From contig NC_134837.1 in NCBI RefSeq assembly GCF_004210375.1, positions 16,809,798 to 16,873,797 of the forward strand: 64,000 bases of DNA, given 5' to 3'. Below the pieces are notes generated by a model. It had not been told where the DNA came from and made no database searches. It worked only from the letters and a program-made list of their open reading frames with translations. This document shows positions 45,575-55,009 of the stretch, one piece after another. This DNA is from Tachypleus tridentatus (lineage: Eukaryota; Arthropoda; Merostomata; Xiphosura; Limulidae). Position 1 is the first letter of the stretch, and the number at the start of each line of letters is the position of its first letter. Made by a program: the position numbers and the translations under genes.

Positions 45575-46755
45575 AGTCTTTACTTAGAAAATAATTCTTC
45601 TGGATGAAAACTAAAAGTTAGATAATTGAAAAAAAGATGTCAAATGAACATCTGACTGTATTTGAACAGCATTTAATGAAGTGCTTATTTTGATGTGTAG
45701 AATATGAAGCACTTATTACCCTGAATGAAAATATCAGCTGTCTTCTATTATCATTGAAATATCTTTACTATATGTCGAAGTAATTCTATTTTATGGAGTT
45801 AGTGGTCGTAAGTAGTGTATTACACAAAATGTTAATATGTTTATAACGAAGCATTTATCCTCTTCCATATGTCCTGAGATCGTAGCCTTGAATTCTATCA
45901 TAAAAAACATGTTGGTAATTTTCCAATGCTTTAATATCTATTTTCACCATCCGCTTATCAATTTATCATAGGTTTCAACTAAACTTCATAAGATTCTAAT
46001 AAAGTTCAATTTATTATAATTTCGTATTATTACACTTAAATAACGATATTATAATAAAACCTATGATGCATGATGACTTCCAGTGACTAGTAATCTATTT
46101 ATATACTGTTCATTGAACTCGATTAGTATATGTTCTTCGCTACATTCAGAGATATATTCTTACATACTATTATTTTTATATTTCTTATTAATTATTTTTA
46201 TTTTACCTTCTTTCTGGTTGTCACTTCTTATTCTTTTTATTATTCTATATTATTACGTTTCTCATATTTTATTTCTTCATATTACGAAGTGTTGTCATAT
46301 CATTATTTTAGTATTTTTTCTGTTTTTTTGTAATTAAACCTAAAGTCGTTTCTTCTTATTTTATCTTTACATTTTTCTTTCGTTTATTATTGTTTAGTTT
46401 CCTTGTCCGTTTATTAGAGAAACGATGACTAGGGACCCTCAAAATGTAACGAACGTTATTTTTATAAGACTGGATTTTGTTTCCTTGCCTCGAGCGATTT
46501 TCTGTTTAAGTACGGTTGTTCGAAACTTCAAAGTTAATTAATATTTGTTTTAGATATAGCTGTTATTAAACATAAAAGGTATTCTTATGTTTTATGTTAA
46601 AAACATCATTACTAACGACGATACCAGTTCACGAGCGCTTTTTTCTTTCTAAGTAAGAAGACATTTTGTATGATTTGTTTATAGTTAATGTTGACAACAT
46701 TGTGAAACATTTAGAATAAACATCAGTGATGTCGAGAAAACACCCACTTGTAGAG
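45575..46755. other. Very AT-rich spacer
   Basis: The strongly T-rich stretch 46083-46400 gives hydrophobic frames of 67-84 codons by composition alone. No feature recognised. Confidence 0.4.
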
Positions 46756-46819
46756 AAAAATATATATGTAAAAACGGGTGATTTGGGTTAAAAAAATGTT
46801 ATGTAGAGGAGCGAACAAC

Positions 46820-46846
46820 GTTTCGACCTTTTTCGGTCATCGTCAG
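46820..46846 (-). other. Hammerhead-like motif, left Penelope end
   Basis: In reverse: CTGACGA, T, then stem GACC/GGTC around GAAAAA, then GAAAC. This fits CUGANGA-helix II-GAAA of hammerhead ribozymes except for one extra T after CTGACGA. Hammerheads are described in Penelope-like elements; activity here is unproven. Confidence 0.5.
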
Positions 46847-47010
46847 GCTCGCAAAGAAAGAAAGAGATTACTACTGACCGATAGCTGACCACATGCTTGA
46901 AGGGGGCTGTGTAACTGAGTGTAGGAATGTAGAAGGCGTGTTTAGATGTTTGATTATATTTATTAATATAGGTATAAAGGTGTTCCTTTGTATTGATTTA
47001 TGTTGGGCTT

Positions 47011-47265
47011 GTTTTGTTTTGGAATTTCGCACAAAGCTACTCGAGGGCTATCTGTGCTAGCCGTCCCTAATTTAGCAGTGTAAGATTAGAGGGAAGGCAG
47101 CGGCAGCTAGTCATCACCACCCACCGCCAACTCTTAGGCTACTCTTTTACCAACGAATAGTGGGATTGACTGTCACATTATACGCCCCCAGGGCTGGGAG
47201 GGCGCGAACCCGCGACCCTCGGATTACGAGTCGCACGCCTTACGCGCTTGGCCATGCCAGGCCTC
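47011..47265 (-). mobile_element. tRNA-Thr-derived SINE (family A) nested in the Penelope arm
   Basis: Reverse copy from TTTTGTTTTGGAATTTCGCA to GGCCATGCCAGGCC, with a deletion around the B box. Flanks TGTTGGGCTT (47001-47010) and TGTTGGGTTT (47266-47275) are the target duplication and also the continuous Penelope sequence. It inserted after the inverted repeat formed or at least after the left copy arrived. Confidence 0.93.
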
Positions 47266-47275
47266 TGTTGGGTTT

Positions 47276-47404
47276 AAGTTGTTGTATAAGTAATGCTTCT
47301 TTTAGTATTTGGGTGTTTTCTATGGTTATGTTGTGTGTATTTGATTTGCAGTGTTCGAAAACGTGCAAAGGTGACTTTTTTGTGTTCTTTGAATCTGGTT
47401 TCCA
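47276..47404 (-). pseudogene. GIY-YIG endonuclease C-terminal fragment, left arm
   Basis: Minus strand reads ETRFKEHKK followed, one frame over, by SPLHVFEHCKSN-type residues and NITIENTQ, LLIQQLKP. A one-base insertion after the A run (AAAAAAGTCACC) breaks the frame at the same place as in the right arm. The catalytic YIG segment is not included in this arm. Confidence 0.7.
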
Positions 47405-47646
47405 CGACTTCTATATTGGAGAAACAAGTAGAAAAATGGAAACCAGATTCAAAGAACATAAAAAAGTCACCTTCACACGTTTACGAATACCACAAGTCAA
47501 ATAAACACAACATAACCATAGAAAACACTCAGGTACTAAATAAAGAAACAAACATAAACAAACGCAAAATTAAAGAAGCCTTACTTATACAACAACTTAA
47601 GCCCACAATAAACCAATACAAAGGAACACTTTTACACCTATATTAA
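47403..47646 (+). pseudogene. GIY-YIG endonuclease fragment, right arm
   Basis: Reads DFYIGETSRKMETRFKEHKK, containing the YIG and the following conserved R (ETSR...RFKEH), then after a one-base frame change SPSHVYEYHKSNKHNITIEN, LNKETNINKRKIKEALLIQQ, LKPTINQYKGTLLHLY and a stop at about 47644. In Penelope-like elements this domain nicks DNA at the target. The upstream GIY strand and the reverse transcriptase are missing, so it is a truncated, frameshifted relic. Clear family match by motif; element subfamily not determined. Confidence 0.82.
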
Positions 47647-47754
47647 TAAATATAATGAAAATCTAAGCACGCCCTCTACATTCCTACACTCACACAATTT
47701 CCCTCAAACATGTAGTCAGCTATCGGTCAGTTACCTCTTTCTTTCTTTGTGAAA

Positions 47755-47781
47755 CTGACGATGACCGAAGAGGGTCGAAAC
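47755..47781 (+). other. Hammerhead-like motif, right Penelope end
   Basis: CTGACGA, T, stem GACC/GGTC around GAAGAG, GAAAC. Same architecture as the left-arm motif, with changes confined to the helix II loop. Confidence 0.5.
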
Positions 47782-47853
47782 GTTGTTCACTCCTCTACAC
47801 AAAATTTTTCTCAACCCAAACGAGCCGATTTTACATATATATTTCGAACCAAA

Positions 47854-48695
47854 GTCATAACTATTCTACAACGCGCTCAAATAGATCGTTCTTTCAACAT
47901 TCACAATCTACTCTGTTTCTTGGATGCTATTTCAAATAATCTGTGTTCGCACATTGCTCTCGAAGAGATTTGTTCAATCTTTCCATAGTTTGAGTACATG
48001 CTTAGATTTGAGACCTGCTCTTGGCATGTTCGTGTGCTTTAAGTAATCTGGTTTAGTTGACCCGAACAATATTTTTAAACCACTCCCAACTAGCGGACGA
48101 AGTTGTAAGTCTGCCAGCTGTTTTGCTTTGCGGAAATTGACATTAAAGATGACTGAAGAATTTCTACGCCTTGATCGATTTCAAGACAAAGATGAATATA
48201 TGAAATTCCGATACACAATATTTCTCATCATCTGTAAATCCTTCAAGATTTGAAGTACACGTTCTATTTTATTTACTACTGTAATGTAATATAAAATAAT
48301 ATTAATGAACTTTGCCCATTCCATAGGGTTAAAGAAACATAGAACATCTTTTAATCCGCTGGTTTATGATATATATAACACGCATAATCTTGGAACAGCC
48401 TTTTATAAAGTGTCATACATTCTGCAAAAATACAACTATCAGGATGTCTTTACCAAAAGTGCTTGAAGAACTCTTTCAACAAATTGATTGTTTCTATCTT
48501 CATTAAAGGAATATTCAACATTGAATTTGAGCCTTTTTGTCTGACGTTAAAAGCGTCCAGTTAATAAGCAATCACGAGGAATAGCTAAGTATTACAAATA
48601 GGCTCAAAATTTATCGACGTTGTGGTTATTATATATACATATATACGGCTTGTTTATTTTACTTTAAGGCATGAGACAATACCAGATAATACTGA
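47854..48695. other. Spacer
   Basis: No feature recognised. Confidence 0.4.
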
Positions 48696-48699
48696 TCTC

Positions 48700-49395
48700 A
48701 GCTGGTCTACTGATATTTCTTAAAACCTTGAGAAAGAGCTGGTGTTCGTGTTCTACTTGTCTGCACTCCTTAGGTTACTTAACCAGACGTTTATAATCCA
48801 TTAAACTGTATGTCGGTTTATCTTGGTTAAGTTATATACTCGCTGTTGTACCAGATCCAATGAATCACTCAAAGCTTCAGAAAGAGCTGATGTTTGTGGT
48901 CTACGTTTTACAACAGTTAACTAGGTATTTATGCTTTACTAAGCAGTATGTTGGTTTATCTTGGTTGAGTTATGTACTCGCTGATGTACCAGATTCAATA
49001 AATCACTAAAAGCTCCAGAAAGAGCTGATGTTTGTGGTCTACGTTTTACAACAGTTAACTAGGTATTTATGCTTTACTAAGCAGTATGTTGGTTTATCTT
49101 GGTTGAGTTATGTACTCGCTGATGTACCAGATTCAATAAATCACTAAAAGCTCCAGAAAGAGCTGATGTTGGTGGTCTACCTGTCATGACTTTACAATAG
49201 GTAGCAAAGTATTTCTGCTCCAAGAAACAATATGCTGGATTATCTTGGTCAGGCTTAAGTTATATGTTTACTATTAAATTAGATTGACTGGATCACTGAA
49301 AGCATGAAAAAAAAAAAAAAAAACTTATGCTGGTAGTCTACGTTTTGCAGAAGTAAACTAGCGCTTTCTGCTCCAATGAGCAATTTATCTCAGGG
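48700..49395 (+). repeat. Tandem repeat, 138-bp unit, about 5 copies
   Basis: GCAGTATGTTGGTTTATCTT at 48943 and 49081 sets the period at 138 bp. The two central units (about 48870-49150) are nearly identical, while the flanking ones (48700-48860 and 49200-49395) are diverged and contain an A17 run. Confidence 0.88.
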
Positions 49396-49786
49396 GGCGT
49401 TATCTAGTGAACTGTGTTAATTCTTAATGCGACAGAATAAGGAAGAGTTGAAATATTTTTGTGTTTTTTTTTTCAAATAAACTTAAAGTTTGTTTCATGT
49501 TCTTTTCCATCTGAGATCAAATCTACATCCACGTGCTAGAGCCTGAAAAATATAAAATTATTTTAACCAAGAAACACGATAAACAAGCGACGTATCTCGC
49601 ATACTGCTTTGCAGGAAAACTCATGGTTTTGGTTTTGTTTTTTCTAAGGATGAGTATGATACGATCTGCGTATTATTTTCTGAAAACAGTTACAGAAAAG
49701 ACTGAAAAATATTAGCTCTCGAAATAGGAGAAGTCTGTTACAATTGCACTGATTTTTATGTTTGGTTATCGAATCAAGCAATGTGG
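49396..49786. other. Spacer
   Basis: Nothing recognised. Confidence 0.4.
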
Positions 49787-50079
49787 GTGTAAACCAGCAT
49801 ATCCCAAATTTTTTCGGTTCACGGCGCCTCTAGACAAAAAGAAAAACCTAACAGTTCCGTTTATTAAGTAGTTAGGTCCAAGCAACTTAATAAGTATTTA
49901 TGTCCTAACAACTTAGTAGCCGTTTGAAAGAATAATACACGTAAATTGAAAGTAAAAACATTACTTTTATTTCATTTTTAAACAACTACAATTACTAATG
50001 GGATGTGTGCGTCTGTTGGGCACTGCACAGCTTCTCAAACCTTGGAATCTGATTGGTCACCCCTCACTCATTTCCTGTT

Positions 50080-51658
50080 CCACATTGAATTTCGAGCGGC
50101 ACTTGTTTTTAGCACAGCAACCACCAAAACCCATCTTCACAGAAACATGACGTTGCGAATGGAATTAGGATTCACTGAGCTTTAGCACTTAGCAGCTGAT
50201 ATTTATATTTTATTGATATCCAAAACTCAGTTTGTATCATGTTGCCAAATTTTGTTTTTAAAGTCTTGTCACAAGACAGCTCAGTAAGATATTTTTCTTC
50301 TGCAGAGATAAATTCAGATGGCGCTTTAGCCTTGAATGGACCTTGGATCCAAACAATCTTCTACATCTCTTCTGGAAAGTAATTTTTAAACCAGTCACTG
50401 AGTTGGGTTAGATGGGTTAAAACAGATTTTAGTTCGTGGGTTAAATCAAGTTCATTCAGAGATAACAACTGCTGTAACAGGGGGAAACAGTCTTTGACAC
50501 AATTATCATTCATTTTACTTCTCCATATTAGTAACATTTTCCCAAAGGCTGAAATCTTCTCTGTGAGTTTCAAAATGTACGTTTTGCTTCCCTTCAGAGA
50601 GAGCTACAGCACTACAACAAAGATGTGTGTTCAGATCCCATATCCTCACACAGTTTGATTTTTTTAAACTCGCCTTCTGTGGCTAAGTTGTTATATAGTT
50701 CACCACTTTTAACACACTTTCCAGGACTAGGTTCAGTGAAGGACTCAGGTGCTTTGACACAAGGGCTTCCTGTGGATTATGCAGTGGGACCACAGTACAT
50801 CAAAAGTTTTACTTCGTATGAGTGCATGTAATCCTCCATAATACTCGGACATGGAGCGGCCACTATCGGTACAGACGCCAACACACTTATTCCAGTCTAA
50901 GTTATTTTCAGACATAAAAGTGTCAAATATTTTAAAAGTCTTGAGCCTTTGTACATGCAGTGATACTTTTACAAAAGAAAGGTCTTTCACAATTTTTTCA
51001 CCATCCACGAACTGGACATAGCAAATTAAATGACCATCCTTGTTACTATCCGTCGCCTCATCTAGCTGTGACCTGAATTCGTTTTGTTTAATTTCTTTAA
51101 TTAAATGAGGACTTCAGCCATGTGTTAGATTCTACGACTGATAGTATTGTTGGATAAAGGCACCTTTGAAAAGCAGTCTTCCCGTAGATTCACCAACCAT
51201 AATGTTCACCATATCCACTGCAGCTGATATAATCAGTTCTTCTATGATGGTGTGAGGCGTTTTACATTTCTCGACTCTATATGTCACCTTCTAGGATGCT
51301 AACAAAGCGTTGTTTGGTATTGATGCTTGTTTCAAAAATGTACCTTTTAGTTTTTTCAATTATTTTAACTTTCTGGTAAAATAATCATAGGTTTTACTAG
51401 CCATGTTAGGATGATTGGTCTCTAAGAGGCGTTTTAGTTTACTTGAAGCTTGCACTTTGGAGCCAAAACTTTTATACATAATACACACTGTGAACACTCT
51501 TCATGATTGACCTCTACTGGATTAAAACCAAAATCTAGATAACTATCATCATATTTCCGTTTCTTCACAACTTTGCCACTGTTCTGTGGTCCGCCATCCT
51601 CTTTTTCACTCCCACACTTCTTATTAATGTTCAAAAATCTTTCCATTTCTATACACAA
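50080..51658 (-). pseudogene. hAT transposase pseudogene, ZBED5/FAM200-like
   Basis: Minus-strand pieces in order: MERFLNINKKCGSEKEDGG, KKRKYDDSYLDFGF, CSQCVLCIKVLAPKC (first half of a BED-type zinc finger; its later residues are lost at a stop), NHPNMASKTYDYFTRKLK, ASIPNNALLAS, AVDMVNIMVGEST, QLDEATDSNKDGHLICYVQF, KCVGVCTDSGRSMSEYYGGL, DVLWSHCIIHRKPL, then LTEKISAFGKMLLIWRSKMN and LTQLSDWFKNYFPEEM. This is the order of hAT transposases that also gave rise to ZBED5 and FAM200 proteins in vertebrates. The DEATDS and CTD.GR.M segments hold two conserved acidic positions. Several stops, frame changes and a lost stretch after the HR segment make it non-functional. Confidence 0.85.
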
Positions 51659-52050
51659 TCACTAAAAATCAACAAAATAATTCACTGAACTTCGCTGGAC
51701 CCACGCAGACACTTGATCACAATAACCTTCAGTTATTTCAATTGCTGCCAGATTCGGAGAGTTGGCAGGTATTTATATAACAATATTTGGAAAGAGAAAG
51801 TTTAAGAAGTTACTGGCGTAGCCGATTGTACAAGAAAACAAAAAAAAAACAGATCTCGTAGATTTGAGAACGTCATCGAAAGGAATATAGCGCGTCTAAT
51901 GTTAAAACTGTGAACTATCTCGAGCTAGTAGTTCGCGTGGTGTCCGATAAATTTCTACATCGCTGTGTTTCCCTCGAAAATTTGAAATATTCAGCGGCTC
52001 CCATTTGAGTTCGCCCGTAGTGCTCTGGAACACCGCAACACATAGTTTGG

Positions 52051-52317
52051 TTTGTTTTGAATTTCGCGCAAAGCTACACGATGGTTATCTGCTCTAGCTG
52101 TCTCTAATTCCCCAGACTAAAGGGAAGGTAGTGAGCTAGTCATTACCACCCACAGCCAACTCTTGGACTACTCTTTTACCAACGAATAGTGGGATTGACC
52201 ACAACATTATAACGCTCCCACGTCTGAAAGGGCGAGCATGTTTGGTTGACAGGGATTCGAACCCGCGACCAGTGGATTATGAGTCGAGTGCCTTAACCAC
52301 CTGGGCATGCCAGGCCC
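52051..52317 (-). mobile_element. tRNA-Thr-derived SINE (family A) nested in the hAT end
   Basis: Reverse copy TTTGTTTTGAATTTCGCGCA to GGGCATGCCAGGCCC. It sits 9-16 bp inside the hAT terminus; flanks AGTTTGG (52044-52050 and 52318-52324) are its target duplication and part of the hAT terminal repeat. Confidence 0.94.
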
Positions 52318-52341
52318 AGTTTGGGAACCACTGGTGTAAAT

Positions 52342-53075
52342 AGTTATAATATCGAGAGTTGACTGTATCGCCATCTTTCGTTCATACTCATAACTACTGC
52401 AAATTGATGAGTTTGCATAAAAGGATCTGAGCTCACCTGGTTATATAAAGATACTGTGTAGCTCCAGACAAGAATCTCTTTCTCGTCGTATTAGACGATA
52501 GGTAAATTATAATTATTATAAAAAATTACAAAGCTAAAGAATTATAAAAAAAATAAGTAGATATGCAGTTTGACTTCTTTGAGACTTCACCAGTTCTATC
52601 CTTGGTGAAAACCCAGGAAATGTAGTGAAAATCTATAAGTAAAATAGAGCCTTAATTGATAATGGACTTTCTTTTTCAAACTCTTGGAATGTACATTAAA
52701 TGTCTTATGTTGAACGTTCTGTGTGTTATTTTAAGGAGACTGCGCTCTTTCGTCTTTCTTCATTTGAAATTGAGGAAAACTCGCACAATTTGCTGAAAAT
52801 GAGAAAACATCTATGAAAGTTTCAGTAGGGTTTATTCTCTAAAAACATTGTTTTAAAGCATGGGAAATGGACTGAAATAATCGTAGAAATACTAACGTCC
52901 AGAGTTAACAAGTTTCTGAAGTTGAACGGTTCGTAATGTTTGAAATCTATAAACGTTCCTGGTCAAATATCTGTAGTTTTTCGATTAATAAGCGTTTGTC
53001 ACAATAGCTTCTAAAGTTTATAGTATCTGACTATAGCAACTAAACAATATTAAACTGTCTCTCCGCGTCATGCAA
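52342..53075. other. Spacer
   Basis: No feature recognised. Confidence 0.4.
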
Positions 53076-53079
53076 TGGC

Positions 53080-53252
53080 TAGCTTTTATACGCTTCTGGC
53101 GATATAACTTTTGGTAAATTTCACTGTTCGTTGATTAAAAAGGAGCTCAAGGGTCCTCAGCGGGTGATTGTAACAGACTGCCTAACCTGTAGCCTTTCAC
53201 TGTTAAATTAGGGTTGGCTCGCTTTGAGCGAAATTAAAAACAAACCAAACCG
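53080..53252 (+). mobile_element. Degenerate SINE family A copy
   Basis: GGTAAATTTCACTGTTCGTTGA, AGGAGCTCAAGGGTCCTCAG, GCCTAACCTGTAGCCTTTCA, CTGTTAAATTAGGGTTGGCT and GCTTTGAGCGAAATTAAAAA follow the core and tail in order. Head unrecognisable. Confidence 0.6.
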
Positions 53253-53332
53253 TTTTGATACGGCTACGTATTTCGAGCAGTTTTTTCTATTGTTCCGTGT
53301 TGTCACAGCTACTTATTTCGATCATCTTCAGT
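53253..53332 (-). mobile_element. Possible Penelope-type terminal remnant
   Basis: Two direct phrases, ACGGCTACGTATTTCGAGCA and ACAGCTACTTATTTCGATCA, the second followed by TCTTCAG. In reverse: CTGAAGATGATCGAAATAAG, similar to the hammerhead-like words of the other ends but with helix II absent. Confidence 0.35.
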
Positions 53333-53572
53333 CATTTGTTCTTTAGTTTGTATTGTGTCTAGGGTTACTGATGAGTTGTTGTATTTTCTGAAACCTGTCT
53401 TACTCAATTTCAAGCGACGAATTCAAGGGTTTTGAGCAACTTTTTAATCAATATTTACAGAGTTTAGAAAACATACGCTTTTACCAACAAAACTGTTTGA
53501 GAGTTTGTTTTCTTTTATAACCAGAGGAAGATGGGTTGTTTAACTAAAAAACAGCTGCGTACTAACAGGGAA

Positions 53573-53849
53573 AGCCCGGCATGGCTAGATGGGTTAAGGC
53601 GTGCGACTCGTAATTTGAGGGTCGCTGGTTCGCATCCCCGGCACACCAAACATGCTCACCTTTTCAGCCGTCGAGACGTTATAATGTGATGGTCAATCCC
53701 ACTATTCGTTTGTAAAAGAGTAGTCCAAGAGTTGACGGTGGGAGGTGATGACTAGCTACCTTCCCTCTAGTCTTACACTGCTAAAGTAGGGACGGCTAGC
53801 GCAGATAGCCCTCGAGTATCTTTGCGCGAAATTCAGAAACAAACAAACA
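53573..53849 (+). mobile_element. tRNA-Thr-derived SINE (family A), full length
   Basis: Head GCCCGGCATGGCTAGATGGG, B-box-like GGTTCGCATCCCCGG, complete core and tail AAACAAACAAAC. Flanked by AACAGGGAA at about 53564-53572 and 53850-53858. Confidence 0.94.
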
Positions 53850-54044
53850 AACAGGGAATATCATATATATCATATATATCCAACCCCTAGAAAAAGACAT
53901 AAGAGAAATGTGCTTCGTATTCTGAGGCGGTGGGTGTAAAAACCACATGTGGATGTATTGTAAATACAACAGATTACCTCACTATGTTGTTTGAAAAAGA
54001 ATTGATAGTAGTTTGATATTAAATAGCTCCTTTCATTCCGTTTT

Positions 54045-54293
54045 GGCCCAGCATGGCCAGATAGTAAAACTCGATTCCCCCTCACACCAAAACATGCTCG
54101 TCCTTTCAGCCGTGGGGACGTTATAATGTGACGGTTAATCCCACTATTCGTTGGTAAAAGAGTAACATTAGAGTTGGTAGTGGGTGGTGATGACTAGCTG
54201 CTTTCCCTCAAGTCTTACACTACTAAATTAGGGACGGCTAGAGCAGATAGCCCTCGTGTAGCTTTGCGCGAAATCAAAAAACCAAACCAAAAC
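54045..54293 (+). mobile_element. SINE family A with deleted anticodon arm
   Basis: Head GGCCCAGCATGGCCAGATAG jumps to ACTCGATTCCCCCTCACACC, losing ~25 bp. Core complete; tail AAAACCAAACCAAAACC. A second tail-only piece follows at 54317. Confidence 0.9.
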
Positions 54294-54316
54294 CATTTGG
54301 CTTTTGTCTTCAACAT

Positions 54317-54379
54317 TAGAAACGGTTAGTGTAGATAGCTCTAGTGTAGCTTTGCACAAAGTTTGACAAACAAACAAAA
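54317..54379 (+). mobile_element. SINE family A tail fragment
   Basis: AGAAACGGTTAGTGTAGATA, TCTAGTGTAGCTTTGCACAA and CAAACAAACAAA. It may be a partial duplication of the adjacent tail or a 5'-truncated insertion. Confidence 0.75.
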
Positions 54380-54900
54380 TCGTAGGGGTAACATATTCTT
54401 TTCTCTATTACTATTTCAGTTCAATAAAACCTTACAACTGTGCAACAAATCGAGTGCATCTTCCATTTGTGTGGAGTTAGTTGGTCTGCGAGTAGTTTCT
54501 AGAATTTTATGGCCAAATTTCGACAACACATCAATTGAACAAATATAAACAATGTTATTCACTTATTATCTTCTTTTTTTTCCTTCTGCTTTGATACAAT
54601 GTATAGTAGTTGCTGGAACAGTCGACTGTACAAAGAAATCGATGTAACGATAGCTCTTCACTAAACAAACTAGATCTGAAACTCCTAACGTATATAGTAG
54701 CTCGTTAGGAAGCTGGTTCGTAAGACGATAAAGTGGTGGCCTATACAATCTGTGCAACACAGAAGTTTCAAGTAAATAACTTAAAAAATAAATGCGTCTA
54801 CAAAATGAATGCTTACTTGAGAACCGTAAAAACAAGTTTTCAGAAACTCAAACTGAAACGAAAATCACACACAACAGCAAACTGACTGAAGTGTATAAGT
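54380..54900. other. Spacer
   Basis: No feature supported; the 89-codon minus frame (54566-54835) has no recognised motif. Confidence 0.4.
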
Positions 54901-55009
54901 CACCTTCTCCAAAACAACAGACTAAATAAAGTGGGCGAATACCTATATGGTTAAACCAGCAGACTGGTTGTAGTTGAAGGATCGTTGTGTGGCCAGAACA
55001 GGAAATGTG

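Larger units (their letters stand above)
46757..47853. mobile_element. Penelope-like element 3' end as a giant inverted repeat
   Basis: Left arm 46757-47404 and right arm 47433-47853 are inverted copies, about 390 and 420 bp once a SINE in the left arm is discounted, separated by a loop of about 28 bp. Both outer ends carry TATATATGTAAAA, TTTGGGTT, GTAGAGGAG and a GTTTCGACC/GGTCGAAAC hammerhead-like block. Both arms encode the C-terminal part of a GIY-YIG endonuclease running outward from the centre. Penelope-like retroelements combine a reverse transcriptase with such a C-terminal GIY-YIG domain and often have inverted or tandem copies. No reverse transcriptase is present here, so this is a pair of 5'-truncated copies fused head to head. 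Confidence 0.85.
49795..52333 (-). mobile_element. hAT transposon, nearly complete, inactive, with TSD
   Basis: Left end CAGCATATCCCAAATTTTTT and right end (interrupted by a SINE) AGTTTGGGAACCACTG are short terminal inverted repeats of hAT type (CAGTGGTTCCCAAACT style). An 8-bp duplication GTGTAAAC (49787-49794) and GTGTAAAT (52334-52341) flanks the element, the size typical of hAT. Without the 274-bp SINE insertion and duplication it is about 2.27 kb, with transposase on the minus strand. Confidence 0.88.

Noticed and set aside
46083..46337. Hydrophobic frame resembling a membrane protein
   Set aside because: Composition of a T-rich stretch (Leu, Phe, Ile, Ser) explains the hydrophobicity; a second phase is equally hydrophobic.
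47160..47280. N-terminal part of the 114-codon frame as protein
   Set aside because: It is the reverse SINE read through; only the YIGETSR-containing part belongs to a real protein family.
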